This document shows positions 23,458 through 34,405 of a stretch of DNA of 64,000 nt, piece by piece. This DNA is from Papaver somniferum. Taxonomy: Eukaryota > Streptophyta > Magnoliopsida > Ranunculales > Papaveraceae. Position 1 is the first letter of the stretch. Every line of letters begins with the position of its first letter. Position numbers and translations under genes: made by a program. The notes under the pieces are model-generated. The model was not told the DNA's origin, did no database searches, and worked only from the letters and a program-made list of their open reading frames with translations. Where the stretch lies: contig NW_020650859.1 in the NCBI RefSeq assembly GCF_003573695.1, positions 2,418,001-2,482,000 of the forward strand, written 5' to 3'.

Positions 23458-23736
23458 CATTACAAAATAAGTAGCTTCTAGGGACAGGGTGTTTTTTCAA
23501 AACCGTCCTTAAAGAGGGTTATTTGGGACGCTCATGGAGTACTCGTCCCTATTATTGATCAAATTTTTAAATTAAGGCAATAACATGACCGTCCCTAAAA
23601 GAAATGACGACCAAATAGTATTAGTGACTGTGGAACAGGGGACGGCCAGAAAAACGTCACTAATATCTTCTTGGGACGGCTTTGGGCCTCTTGGGACGCT
23701 TTTTAGCCGTCCCAAGAAGCCTTTTGTTTTGTAGTG
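23458..23736. mobile_element. 279-bp CACTA MITE with 3-bp target duplication, present in left arm only
   Basis: Left end CATTACAAAATAAG (mutated CACTA) and inverted right end CACTACAAAACAAAAG. Flanking 3-bp duplications CCA lie at 23455-23457 and 23737-23739. The interior has repeated GGGACGG/CCGTCCC words, typical of CACTA subterminal repeats. The equivalent places in the right arm (near 59750) and in the orphan copy (near 55320) show the uninterrupted empty site TAATCCA followed by a TATATATTA-like stretch. The insertion therefore happened after duplication. Confidence 0.9.
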
Positions 23737-24043
23737 CCACTATGTATATTAGCGGCCACCTATTACGTAATTTCCTATATAAAGGGCAAAAGAATATGTA
23801 AGAAGGGAATGTAATATTTGATAATTAGAGAGGTATTGAGCGAAGAGAATTTATGTGAGTTCTAAGTTAGGATCGGTGAAAACTTTATATTTATGTTATA
23901 TCTTCTTAAATGAATCCTTTCTTTCATATTATAATGTCTGCGACAAACAAATAAAAATAATTATTGGGTGTGCTGTGGGTTTTCTTGCATCCACATGTTG
24001 CACATAGAAATAGTTTTGGCGCATAGATGATTAAGAAGGAATC

Positions 24044-24340
24044 ATGTACAAACGATCTTACCTGGGTCCATTGCTAAGATATTTGTCGCGAGAAGAGGGC
24101 ATGGAGATTCTAAAATCTATACATTACGGAGATGAGGGAAATCATGGCGGGACAAGATCTTTGGCACGAAAAGCTAAAGGAAAAGGTTATTTCTGGCATG
24201 TGAAGGAAATTGCTACAAGGTGCGGAGAATGTCAGTGATATGAAAAGAAAATTCAAGCTTCAACAACAACTCTTAATTCACTACCAAGTGTGCGGCCCTT
24301 TGTGAAGTGGGATATTTATATTGTGAGGTCGCTTGTTCTA
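24044..24340 (+). mobile_element. Ty3/gypsy integrase zinc-finger fragment (left arm)
   Basis: The frame from 24044 contains YLSREEGMEILKSIHYGDEG, NHGGTRSLARKAKGKGYFW and CGECQ: the H-x6-H ... C-x2-C zinc-binding domain of a plant gypsy (Tat/Athila-like) integrase. A short deletion removes the PYMHDDG segment after YFW, and a TGA follows CGECQ. Similarity resumes briefly (EKKIQASTTTLNS) and ends near 24335 where another element begins. The catalytic core is missing here. Paralogous scraps lie at 54285-55085 and 59148-59468. Confidence 0.75.
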
Positions 24341-24904
24341 AAAGAATAATATATTAGAGTTCATTTGGTCCAGTTGACTCAATCAACTATTTATTTGGTC
24401 TTTTTCTAAAATATATATTATTGTTTGATCCTATAAATTATTGTTTGGCCCTAGGTGGACAATACCCACGCGGGATGACTTCATGACTGATGCAATTGCC
24501 ATTTGATAATGACAGAAATACCCCTTTGGTGCACCATATATATAGTACTCAATTATTAAGATAGAAGGGAATCATCTTAGAATTTGTTTTCTCTTTTTTT
24601 CCCCAAATCTACTTTCTCTCTATGTTTCTTCTTCTGTACTTTTCTTTTTTCTTATGAAGAAAGATGATATTGAAGATGATGAAGACGATGATGATGAAGA
24701 GGATGCATATTTTACGTTTTTTTGTTGTTATTGTTCTTGTTGTGGTTGAAGATGATGAAGATTTTCTGTTTTTTTTTTTTCTTTTGCTGTCGTTGTTATT
24801 GAAGATGATGAAAAAGTTGAAGATTTACGTTTTTATGATATTTGTTCTTTGATTTCAATTGAACTTTCAATTTTTATGGATTTTTGTTGTGTGTTTATGT
24901 TAAA

Positions 24905-25455
24905 GAATGAACTCTGTTTTAGATCTTGAATTATTAAGTGTTCATTCGAAAGAGTGAACTCTGTTATTTTGTGTGTGTTCATGTTAAAGAATGAACTTTG
25001 TTCTAGGTTTGAATTAGGTTGTTTTTGATAGCTGTTCATTTTGACGAATGAACTCTGATTTTTTTTAATAATAATGAACTTTTATTGGGTGTTCATTTTG
25101 ACGAATGAACTCTAATTTTTGTTTATAATAATGAACTTTTATTGGGTGTTCATTTGAAAAAATGAAGTTTTATTTTATAATGAGTTTTGATTGAGTGTTC
25201 ATTAGAACTTTGATTTTTGTTCATAATATTGAATTTGATTGGGTGTTCATTTTGACGAATGAACTCTAATTTTGTTCATAATAATGAACTTTCACTGAGG
25301 TTTATTTGAAAGAATGAACTCTGATTTTTTCATATAATGAACTTTGACTGGGTGTTCATTTTGACGAATAAACTCTGTTTTTTAAGAATGAAGTATGTTT
25401 GATCATATCAATGAATTTTTGTTGTGTGTTCATTTTTAAGAATGAACTCGAATCT
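24905..25455. repeat. Array of GTTCATT / AATGAAC motifs (left arm)
   Basis: GTTCATTTTGACGAATGAAC and variants recur at intervals of about 55 bp (for example 25025-25055, 25089-25112, 25241-25265, 25345-25370), alternating with AATAATGAACTTTTATTGGG. Each GTTCATT...AATGAAC pair is self-complementary. The mirrored array is at 58075-58570. Confidence 0.85.
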
Positions 25456-25789
25456 ACAAAAAGCATTACCAAACACCTGATAGTTTATCAAACAGAATCA
25501 ACTCCTACAAGAAAAAAAGAAAAAAAGTTTAGAGTTTATCAGAGAGCATGAACTCAAATAATTATGGAAATAGAAAAATTACGAAAATTAATGCTAAAAT
25601 AGTACGGAATGATATTTTTGTCCATTTTTTATTTTCAAATGATTATGGACCAAACAGGAAACACGTTTTACTAAGAGCAACTGCTATGGTACGATCAAGA
25701 CCAAAAACCAAAAAAAATGACCAAATTTGAGTGTAGTCTGTAGTTTCACGCTACGGTGCTGGAGTACATTTAGTTGAGCGGGAGTATAA

Positions 25790-26570
25790 TCTTCGTTTGT
25801 TGAGGGACGTATATATTATATATGCACGCCTAGATGGAACGTATATACACATTACTCCCGATATTGAGCGAACACTTCACAAACGCCGAGTGTGGGGCGT
25901 GTGTATAGTTAACATCCCAAGAACAGACGCAACTAATACGTACACCTGATGGCGCGGAGTTATATCCGTCTGTGTCAAGCGTACATTATATGTTCGCCAG
26001 TAATGGTGCGGGCAATATAAGTTCACCAGTGTGGTGACTACTACGAAACTAATACAAATATTTCATATTTTTAAAGATAAACCTAATGAAGCCTAAACCT
26101 TATGGTAATTTATTCAGCTAGAGCTAAAAAGATACTAAAAGGAAATGGAAATACCATAATAAAAAATCAAGATTGCGGTAGCCACCATAATAATATAACA
26201 GTAAATTATTCCAATGGGAACACCTATAATTATCCAAGCAGTCCTTGATATCCTTGGCCATCTGAATCCTTTAATTCGTTTTACTAGTCGACTCCATAAA
26301 TTTCCATCGGTATTATATTTTTTATGAGGCGTACATTATACACCACGCTTAAGGGAAGAACACTATAAATGGGTGAAATTGAAATCCCCGCATGTTATGA
26401 GGCGAACATTATATACACGTCTAATTGGGCACACACTATACAAACGTTCTACAAAAATGAACATTATATACATGCTTCACCAATGAAACGAACATTATAT
26501 ACACGCCTATTATGAGGCGGACATTAGATACACGCCTATTAACAAACGTATATTATAATATCATCAAATT
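25790..26570. repeat. Dispersed ATTATATACACGCC-type repeats (left arm)
   Basis: Units such as CGAACATTATATACACG (26403, 26484), GGACATTAGATACACGCC (26519) and ACGTATATACACATTACTCC (25838) recur through 0.8 kb and are interrupted by a non-repetitive 26040-26330 section. Inverted counterparts are at 56990-57720 in the right arm. They look like degenerate subterminal or promoter-like repeats of the host element. Confidence 0.7.
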
Positions 26571-27090
26571 CCCGCCTGTTTTGGTCTGGAGTTGGGACTA
26601 AATATACTCCGAGATTTGGTTTTAGTCCAGGTTTTGTTCTTTAGTCTATTCGATCGTGTCTCGTTTCTGGACCATATTTATAGTTTTTACTCGTCCACCG
26701 TGATTGTTCTAAAGGACCAAACAGACTTCGAACCACCCAAAAAATGACCAAACGATTATTTCCCCTTGTGAATTTTGGAATAATATCATCAAATCGATTT
26801 CTGAGATTTTGACATCTACAAGTCAAGAAGTTATTTCTCATCTAAAGACGTAAAGGCCAAGATAAATAAAGCTCCCACGTTGAATGGTGAAGAAATCCTC
26901 GTTTCCTATTTATCGAAATAGGCTTTTTTTTTGAATTTTGTGAAACGATCATTTTGGTAAGGACATGACAACGTATAATTGGTTTAAAACTTACAAACTC
27001 AAAAAAAAAACTTAGCTCAACGTGTTTGGAATTTTATGGAAGTCCAAATTCAATAAGGAAGTCGAATACCTACCATATTAGAAAAATCAA

Positions 27091-27876
27091 GTTACGAGGA
27101 TAATTAGACAACACCTGAGGAAGTTTATTATTTATAACAAACATGTACGCAGTCTGTATTTAAGGACAGCGGCTATAGCGTTTTGAGTTTTATTCCTGTC
27201 GCACTTGCTCCTACATGTAAGTAATTAAAAAAAATTATCTTGAGTATGTAAATTTAACAGTAATTAGTCTCAGAAATCTTGTCTATGAAACTGTGCTATC
27301 CAATGTTCCGCCTTGAGATGAAACTCATTGTTGTAAAATTAACTGTTTCATCTACTTCAGTTCCTGATTTTGTAGCAGTGACTAATATCCAATTTTAGGT
27401 GTGAATGAATCCAATTTTGTTTTTGTTTTATGTGCCCTAGTAACTAACGATCTTGGTCATATAATGACATTTAAACTGCCCGTTAAACTTGTCTTTCTTT
27501 TGAGATATTTATAATATTAAATGAATCCAAGGGAGCAAAAGAATTTTGTCTGCAGCCATTTTTATCTTTATCTCTAGCCAGAATTTATTAATATTAAATT
27601 TCTCAGACAATTTTCTCCATGAAATTATTATTCTTTAAGATAGATTCAAAGACACTGGGTAATTGATCTTATTTTGCAAGTCAAGCAATATCTCCTTTTT
27701 TCTTTGTTTCTGATAAAGACATGTTTTGTAGTACAAGTTCACAAACCTTGACAAGTCAAAAACAGTACTAACTCTTATCTCTAATCTTTGGTAGTGGTAC
27801 TATACCTGAATAATCCTCAACTTATATTGAGAATCAGAAATTAGATCTAGGGGGATGAACTTTAGAGAGAGCAGCC
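27091..27876 (+). other. Presumed promoter and 5' leader of the ZIP gene
   Basis: No coding frame. A TATA-like TATTTAAGG sits near 27158, followed about 60 bp later by CTACATGTAAGTAA, a good plant splice donor. A spliced 5' leader ending upstream of ATG 27877 is plausible, but the acceptor could not be fixed. The inverted-duplication homology ends at about 27085, so this sequence belongs to the single-copy spacer. Confidence 0.4.
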
Positions 27877-28469
27877 ATGGGAAGTTGTAATACCATGAAA
27901 TGAGCGCTCAAATCCAACACAGTAACAATTCTTATTCTTTTCATCTGTGTTTTTTCATTGTTTTTCTCTCAAGTTGTTAATGGTCATGGAGGTTCTCATG
28001 ATGAAGATGAAGAACATGTTGACGAGGTTGGGGCGCACTCAGAAGTCCGTTCCAAGGGTTTAATTCTTGTGAAAATTTATTGTCTTATAATACTGTTGGT
28101 GTCCACTTTTGTTTGTGGAGTATCCCCGTATTACTTGCGGTGGAATGAAAGTTTTCTACTGTTAGGAACTCAATTTGCTGGTGGGATTTTTCTGGCGACT
28201 TCTCTATTGCATTTCTTAAGTGATTCGAATGAAACTTTTGAGGATCTCACCGAAAATCACTATCCTTTCGCTTACATGCTTGCTTCATTTGGTTATATCT
28301 TTACTATGTTGGGTGATTGCATAATTTTATATGTCACACAACGCTCTCGAAGTAGTAGAGATGCTAAAATTGAAGTTGATGTAGAAGAACAAGAGATGAA
28401 TAGGATTGCGCCGTCAGCTCATCTTCAACCAGCAGAAGTTTTATTGAGGAGTTCTTCATTTAGTGATAC

Positions 28470-28781
28470 TCAACAAACTAAGAAACTATGAATTAGGGTT
28501 AAGTCTCACAACAGTGAGTACTCATTGTTTCTTCATTGAGTATTTATATATGATGATGTACAAGTTACGGGAGAAAGATTCAAAACCTAGTCAAAACTAG
28601 TAGAACGACTTTGCAGGGGAGTTTTAATGATATTCAATAACTAAAAATACATAAGACTCGGTCTTTACAATGACTGCAGCTGTGTTGCTGAAGACTTGGC
28701 TTGTTTGATAACTGCTTGGACTATGCTGGTCCAATGCCAGGATTGTGTGCTGTGGACGCACACTCCAGGTTACGTCTAATA
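28470..28781 (-). repeat. LTR (3' LTR) of the ZIP-gene copia element
   Basis: Nearly identical to 32521-32832. Differences include CTAGTC/CTAATC, TTTGCAGGGG/TTTATAGGGG, AATACATA/AATGCATA and GTGGACGC/GTGGCCGC. It abuts GATAC on the left. Confidence 0.95.
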
Positions 28782-28787
28782 TCCCCC

Positions 28788-31700
28788 TCAAGTTGGAGCC
28801 CGAGGAGAATCTGGACGAAGACCCAACTTGCCAGCTAGGCGACAGAAATGATCCACTCCCAGTGGTTTGGTGAAAAGATCAGCTAGTTGTAAGGAAGATG
28901 GCAGATAGGTAGGTTTGATGAGACCAGAAAGAAGTTTGTCTCGTACGAAGTAGCAATCTATTTCAATATGCTTAGTGCGTTCGTGAAAAACTGGGTTTTC
29001 AGAAATATGAATATGAATAGCAGCCTGATTATCACAGTAAATGGGAATAGGCTTCGGAATGGTGATACGAAGATCAGTAAAAATATAATGCAACCATTGC
29101 AGTTCAGAAGTAAGGCGTGCTAGAGCACGATATTCTGCTTCAGCAGAAAAAAGAGATATTGTTGGTTGTTTCTTGGACTTCCAAGAAATATGACTATTCC
29201 CTAGCATCGTAAAATAACCGGTTGTGGATCAACGAGTTGTGGGGCAGCCTGCCCAATCAGAATCGGTGTAACCCGAAAGAGATAAAGTACTTGAGGCAGA
29301 GAATAGAATGCCATGACCAACGGTACCTTTAAGATATATATCTAACAACACGATGTGTAGCATCCAAGTGACCAGAGTATGGTTGTTGCATGAATTGACA
29401 TAGATAATTAACAGAAGTTGTGATATCAGGGCGTGTTACTTGAAGATATAGAAGACGGCCAATAAGACGTCGATAAATACAGGGATCAGGAAGAAGATCA
29501 CCAGAAGACAGAAGGAGTTTTAGATGTTGCTCCATTGGAGATGAAGATGGCTTTGCTCCTAAAAGACCAGAATCAGTAATAATGTCAAGAATATATTTAC
29601 GTTGACAGAGTAAAATACCTTTGGAAGAACGGGATATCTCAAGCCCCAAAAATTATTGTAAGCGACCAAGATTCTTGAGAGAAAACTGTGATGCAAGTTT
29701 GTTTTTGAGATCCTGAATAGCAGAATTATTATTGTTGGTGATAATAATATCATCAACATAGAAGAGAACATAAATGGATATTTTATTATTATAAAAAGTA
29801 AAAAGGGAATAATCAGCACGAAATTACGTAAAACCTGCAGTAAGTAGAGCAGTGGAAAATTAGGAAAACCACTGGCGAGAAGTCTGCTTAAGGCCATATA
29901 AAGATTTATTCAGCTTATAAACACGAGTTTCCCCTTTCTTGTGAAATCCCGGAGGAATCTTCATATAAATATCTTCTAGAAGATCACCCAGTAAAAAAAC
30001 ATTATTAACGTCAAGTTGGTGAAGAGACCAATTATAAATGTCCGCAAGAGATAAAATAACACGAACAGTAACCAACTTGGCTACTGGAGCAAAAGTGTCA
30101 TGAAAATCAATGCCCTCTTGTTGTGTATAACCTTTAGCAACAAGACGTGCCTTACGACGTTCAATACTACCGTCGGATCGGTATTTGGTTTTAAAAACCC
30201 ATTTACAGCCAATGGCAGTTTTTCCAGGGGGAAGATCAGATCAGTGAGAGTAAAGGTATTGTTCTCTTCCAAAGCCATATGTTCCTTGAATATGGCAGCA
30301 CGCCAATCAGGAATTTTAATGGCTTCAGAAAAATTGCGTGGTTCATCATTAGTGAGAATGGATGAGATGAAAGCACGATGATCCGGAGTGAACTGATCAA
30401 AAGAAATGTAGTTTGTGAGAGGATAAGGAGTGGTTGACTTACATTGCTCAACTGAGCATATATAGTCCTTTAGATGTGAAGGAGGACAAGGTTCTCGTGT
30501 GGAACGACGCAGGACAGCATCAGGCGCAGCCACAGCGGGAGATGGAGCTGCAGCTTGAGTTTCCGTAGGCTCTATGCTGGGCAGAGAAGTTGCCGGAGTA
30601 TGGATGTGAGACGACGAGTCAGTGGGAGACTGTAGGGACGAGGCAGTAGAGGAAGGAGAATGATCCTGGACAGAACATTCAGCAGGAGAGCGTAGTGGTG
30701 AGTCAGGAGAAGGTTCCTGAATAGAACATTCGGAAGGAGGATCAAAAAACGATTGTAGTTCTAAAGGAGAAGGTGAATCGTCATAAAAGGAAGTATCCTG
30801 AATGACAGGCCGAAAAGCATCAGGCGTAGAAATTTGTGCATCCTTAAAGGGAAAAATATGTTCATGAAAAATAACATCACGAGATACAAAGGTAGTCTTT
30901 GTGGAAAGATCAAGAATAATGTAACCTTTATGATTATGTGGATAACCAAGAAAGACTCCTGGCGTAGCAGGCGGGTCAAATTTATTGGCTATCTTAGTGT
31001 TGCGAGCATAGCATAAACAACCAAAAATACGAAGATGACGATAGTTCGATATCGTACCTAATAATACTTCATGAGGAGAGCGTTTAGAAAGCACTGGAGT
31101 GGGCATCTTATTGATTAGATAAGCTTCCGTGAGAATGCATTCACCCCAGTAGATGATTGGTAAATTGGCCTGAAAACGGAGGGCCCTAGCAACAGTCAAT
31201 AGATGACGATGTTTTCGTTCAACGACTCCATTTTGTTGTGGAGTATAAGTACAACTTCGTTGGTGGTGACTACCATTTGCATGAACCCATGCCTGGAAAT
31301 CACGTGATAAAAATTCAGTGTCGTTGTCCGATTGAATACGTTGTAATATTGGCAACATGGGCAAGGAAGCACCTGTAGAGACAGTATGAAGTTTCATAGA
31401 GTACTGAGTCAGAACGTGTCGAGCAAAAAATGTGAGAAATTTTTATGTTTCACTCTTAGTATGCATAAGATAAACCCAAGTACATCCGGAAAAATCATCA
31501 ACAATGGTGAGAAAATATTTGGCACCAGTCATTGACGGGGTACAAAAAGGTCCCCATATATCGCAATGAATAAGCTCTAAACAACGATGAGAAGAAATAC
31601 GATTTTTATTAAAAGGTAAACGAGTTTGCTTAGCCCTTGGGCATACATCACAGGAATGGGAAAAACTAGACTTAATATAGTCATAGGAATTACATAGAAA

Positions 31701-32452
31701 ACGAAAACGAGCTAGACTAGGATGTCCAAGTCGGTAATGCCAAGTATCTAAGGACGTCTTATTATTGAAAAGAACTTTAGAAGATGTTGTAGGAGTGCGT
31801 AGCTGATAAAGACCAGAGATGAGTTCACCCTGACCAATCACTTTGGTCGTGTGCAGGTCCTGAAAAACGAAAGAGTTTTGTGTAAGAATAACAACACAAT
31901 TCAGAGAGCGAGTTAATTGGCTCACAGATAATAGATTAAACTTGAAATTTTGAACATGATGAACATTAGAGAGTTTCAAAGTTGGTGAGAAGACCACTTC
32001 ACCAATATGTTTGACAGTAGACAATGTACCATCAGGAAGTTGCATTTGGATCAGAGTTTTAACAGGATAACAAGAAGTAAAAGAAGACAATGAGGTACAA
32101 ATATGGTGAGTAGCACCACTGTCAACAAACCAAGGTTCAAAAGAACAAGTATTGAATAACTTACCAGCAAAATTTACCTAGATGAGAGCCAACAGCCGAG
32201 AGTATTGTTCAGCGGAGAAAGTAGGCCATCCACAAACCCAAGTTTCCCTTTTGCATTAAGGGCCTTGGTGATTCCCCGTACCCATGATCCATAGTTGTCT
32301 CCCTGCAACAAAGGAGAGAACAAGACAGTGGCTGGGTTATCACTAGGATGTATAACATATGGATTAGGAATCCTAGGGTCCAGAGGTGTGGTTTCAGGTG
32401 GTGTTTGAACATGGGAGCTCTCTGGAGGTGTTTGAGAGGTTGATTCAACCAT
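28788..32452 (-). pseudogene. copia gag-pol pseudogene (all domains present in pieces)
   Basis: Read on the minus strand. The gag N-terminus (32452-32174) has LLQGDNYGSWVRGITKAL and KLGFVDGLL, then most of gag is deleted. The protease has WFVDSGATHHIC (near 32120). The gag-pre-integrase box is DTWHYRLGHPS. The integrase has LIHCDIWGPF, a TAA at 31443 in place of Gln after HTKSE, IQSDNDTEF (Gly to Asp next to the second Asp) and TPQQNGVVERKH. A long Pro/Ser-rich linker (about 30480-30800) leads to the reverse transcriptase, with frameshifts near 30240, 30080 and 29900; its YVDD catalytic box is preserved near 29752-29765. RNase H (29207-28788) ends with [17 protein letters not shown]. Several lesions prevent a continuous polyprotein. 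Confidence 0.92.
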
Positions 32453-32520
32453 TGTGAAAATACATAGTGAAGCGTATGCGGAAGAAATTTTTTTTCCTAG
32501 GATGGATCAAGCTGATACAA

Positions 32521-32832
32521 TCAACAAACTAAGAAACTATGAATTAGGGTTAAGTCTCACAACAGTGAGTACTCATTGTTTCTTCATTGAGTATTTATAT
32601 ATGATGATGTACAAGTTACGGGAGAAAGATTCAAAACCTAATCAAAACTAGTAGAACGACTTTATAGGGGAGTTTTAATGATATTCAATAACTAAAAATG
32701 CATAAGACTCGGTCTTTACAATGACTGCAGCTGTGTTGCTGAAGACTTGGCTTGTTTGATAACTGCTTGGACTATGCTGGTCCAATGCCAGGATTGTGTG
32801 CTGTGGCCGCACACTCCAGGTTACGTCTAATA
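32521..32832 (-). repeat. LTR (5' LTR) of the ZIP-gene copia element
   Basis: Partner of 28470-28781. The inner edge adjoins the primer-site complement GCTGATACAA (32511-32520); the outer edge adjoins GATAC, after which the ZIP exon resumes. Confidence 0.95.
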
Positions 32833-33557
32833 GATACCGTGCTTCTGATTTCTGCACTTTGTTTTCATTCTGTGTTCGAGGGCATAGCCATTGGAGTTGC
32901 AGGTATTCTTCTACTCCATCAACTTTTTATTGATGTCGGCCCCATGTTAGGTAGAGACTTTTGTCATAAATTAGCTGTCTTTGCTTTTTCTTGAGAGGTT
33001 GTCATAACTTCATCATGACTGTTAGTTGTTGATTTAATGTCTACAAAGTTCTTTAGTCAAGCACTCCTGTGGTAAACGCGTTTTTGTACGTGTTTATTGG
33101 TGCTATTACTTTTCAACGATGGCCATATGGACATTGCAACTGATTATAACCACAAATTTTTCCAGATAATAAAGCAGATGCATGGAGAAGCTTGTGGACT
33201 ATATCACTTCACAAGGTATTTGCTGCCGTTGCCATGGGAATTGCACTGCTCAGGTTATTACCAGACAGGCCGTTCCTCGCAACAATTGCTTACTCATTTG
33301 CATTCGCTATTTCAAGTCCAATTGGAGTAGGCATAGGTATTGGTATTGATGCCACTACACAGGGAAAAGTAGCTGATTGGATCTATGCCATTTCAATGGG
33401 TTTTGCAACTGGAATTTTCATCTATGTGGCCATTCACCATCTTATTTCTAAAAGCTACAGACCAGAAACACCTTCTTTCCTCGACACACCGTTTTTTAAG
33501 TTTGCTTCGGTGCTTCTAGGCGTGGGAGTGATGGCAGTGGTCATGATCTGGGATTAA

Positions 33558-34405
33558 TATTGATGTTGGTGATTTATTTGTTTTGTTGAATATTGATCAA
33601 CACTAACTTGAAGAATCTCTGCAACACTTCTAAGATTGCTCATCATTTGCCAACCGCACACCAGAGTATAAAATTAATTTCAGTCTGCCATCAACTGGGG
33701 AACACCAATTTATTTACTTTAGAAAATAAAAGACTTACACGTAGCTTATGAACTTTCTCGCACAACAGGCTGAGGAAATGTGCCGGCCTGGTGATTTTTT
33801 TTTCTTTTGCTGGTGTCTCGCATTTAAGCAATGTGACAAACTTAACTAATTCACCTCTTTTGTGAAATGTAAAACCTGGTCCTCTCGTAGATTTCTCATT
33901 AGTTCAGTCAAACTAACACTTGGTTGTTTAAATCTGACTCAGTGATCTGAATCTGACGTGACTGAGATAAATGTCATACCAATGGGCACATATTTGATTT
34001 GACTGAAAATTCTACAACTCGCATGTATTCCCTCTGTTTCTGCAAATAGGCTAATGTGAATAGTGACTGTATTCTTTGATGGAAACTGGGGTAGTAATAA
34101 TTTTGAATCAGTCAGGCAAATCAGTTGAGTCTGAACAAAGAAAAAAAAAGCACCGTTTTTTTCTTGGGTATTCAAGTAAAATTGGTGCCGGTATTAGTCC
34201 AGCCACACTCCCACGGTAATAAAATTCATACTCAAAAAAAAGTATGGAGAAGTTACTGAGTTGCACAATTCAGAAAGCGATAAATGTCCCAACAAAGGCA
34301 CGAATCTATTTATTTTTTTTTTAAAGAATTTCATTGATGGGGATGATTTTCGAATTTAAGTAACTAATATCATCCCACAATAATTTTAAAGTGAAAGGCA
34401 TAAAT
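33558..34405. other. ZIP 3' flank, no further gene seen
   Basis: AT-rich sequence downstream of the ZIP stop codon. An AATAAA-like AAAATAAAAG at about 33722-33731 could be the ZIP polyadenylation signal. Several A-runs and a T-run at 34310-34322 occur. No coding support. Confidence 0.35.

Larger units (their letters stand above)
19070..27085 (+). repeat. Left arm of a large inverted duplication
   Basis: From the ACAGGGGAAGGGTG phrase at about 19080 to the GTCGAATACCTACC phrase at about 27060, this segment recurs in reverse complement at 56560-64000. Order in both: RLP 5' flank, RLP gene, RLP 3' flank with a LINE scrap, gypsy integrase scrap, GTTCATT array, TATAATG-CGCC array. Arm-specific differences include a CACTA MITE only here (23458-23736), a ~55-bp insertion at about 26979-27033, the internal deletion and frameshifts in this arm's RLP, and a longer intact RLP in the other arm. 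Confidence 0.85.
24341..27085. mobile_element. Unclassified repeat-array element (left arm copy)
   Basis: This block interrupts the gypsy integrase (compare the uninterrupted version at 54285-55085) and is shared in inverted orientation with 56560-59147. It begins near TTAGAGTTCATTTGGTCC and contains, in order, a GATGATGAAGA-rich tract (24660-24830), an array of GTTCATT...AATGAAC motifs (24905-25455), a short unique stretch, then many GAACATTATATACACGCC-like units (about 25790-26570), and phrases like GACCAAACGATTATT near the far end. Both ends carry TTTGGTC words in inverted orientation, suggestive of terminal inverted repeats, but I could not fix the ends or a target duplication. No transposase is visible. 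Confidence 0.5.
28470..32832 (-). mobile_element. Ty1/copia retrotransposon inserted in the ZIP gene, GATAC target duplication
   Basis: Two 312-bp LTRs (28470-28781 and 32521-32832) differ at only about five positions. They are flanked by identical GATAC (28465-28469 and 32833-32837). On the minus strand the 3' LTR is preceded by the polypurine tract CAACTTGAGGGGGA, and the 5' LTR is followed by TTGTATCAGCTTGATCC, a variant of the tRNA-Met primer site. Domain order is gag, protease, integrase, reverse transcriptase, RNase H, as in copia. The LTR ends read TATTAG...TTGTTGA on the minus strand rather than TG...CA. Gag is largely deleted and pol carries stops and frameshifts, so it is no longer autonomous. 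The near-identity of its LTRs says it is fairly young. Confidence 0.95.
27877..33557 (+). pseudogene. ZIP-family zinc/iron transporter gene, split by a copia insertion and with an early stop
   Basis: Coding parts: 27877-28469, then 32838-32902, GT-AG intron 32903-33165, then 33166-33557. Removing the copia element and one target duplication restores the frame at codon ACC. The product would be about 349 aa, normal for plant ZIPs: hydrophobic signal/TM1 start, YCLIILLVSTFVCGVSPYYL (TM1), FAGGIFLATSLLHFLSD (TM2), a variable cytosolic loop, then FHSVFEGIAIGVA (TM4 metal site His/Glu), [14 protein letters not shown] (TM5 His/Lys), [16 protein letters not shown], a penultimate helix and the end VMAVVMIWD. 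It is closest in style to ZIP2/ZIP11; the loop is not His-rich. A TGA at 27901-27903 (codon 9) breaks the signal region, with no good ATG before TM2. The family imports Zn, Fe or Mn across the plasma membrane. As assembled it is inactive. Confidence 0.9.

Noticed and set aside
27195..27215. CCTGTCGCAC upstream of the ZIP gene as a zinc-deficiency response element
   Set aside because: The known bZIP19/23 site is a palindrome RTGTCGACAY; only the left half fits here.
27958..28491. ZIP N-terminal frame taken as a gene starting at 27958
   Set aside because: The first codon there is TTG, not ATG. The true start is ATG 27877 with an in-frame TGA at 27901, and the frame's last residues are copia LTR sequence, not ZIP.
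30100..30381. Plus-strand frame inside the ZIP-gene copia element
   Set aside because: It is antisense to the copia pol region, which carries clear RT and linker motifs on the minus strand.
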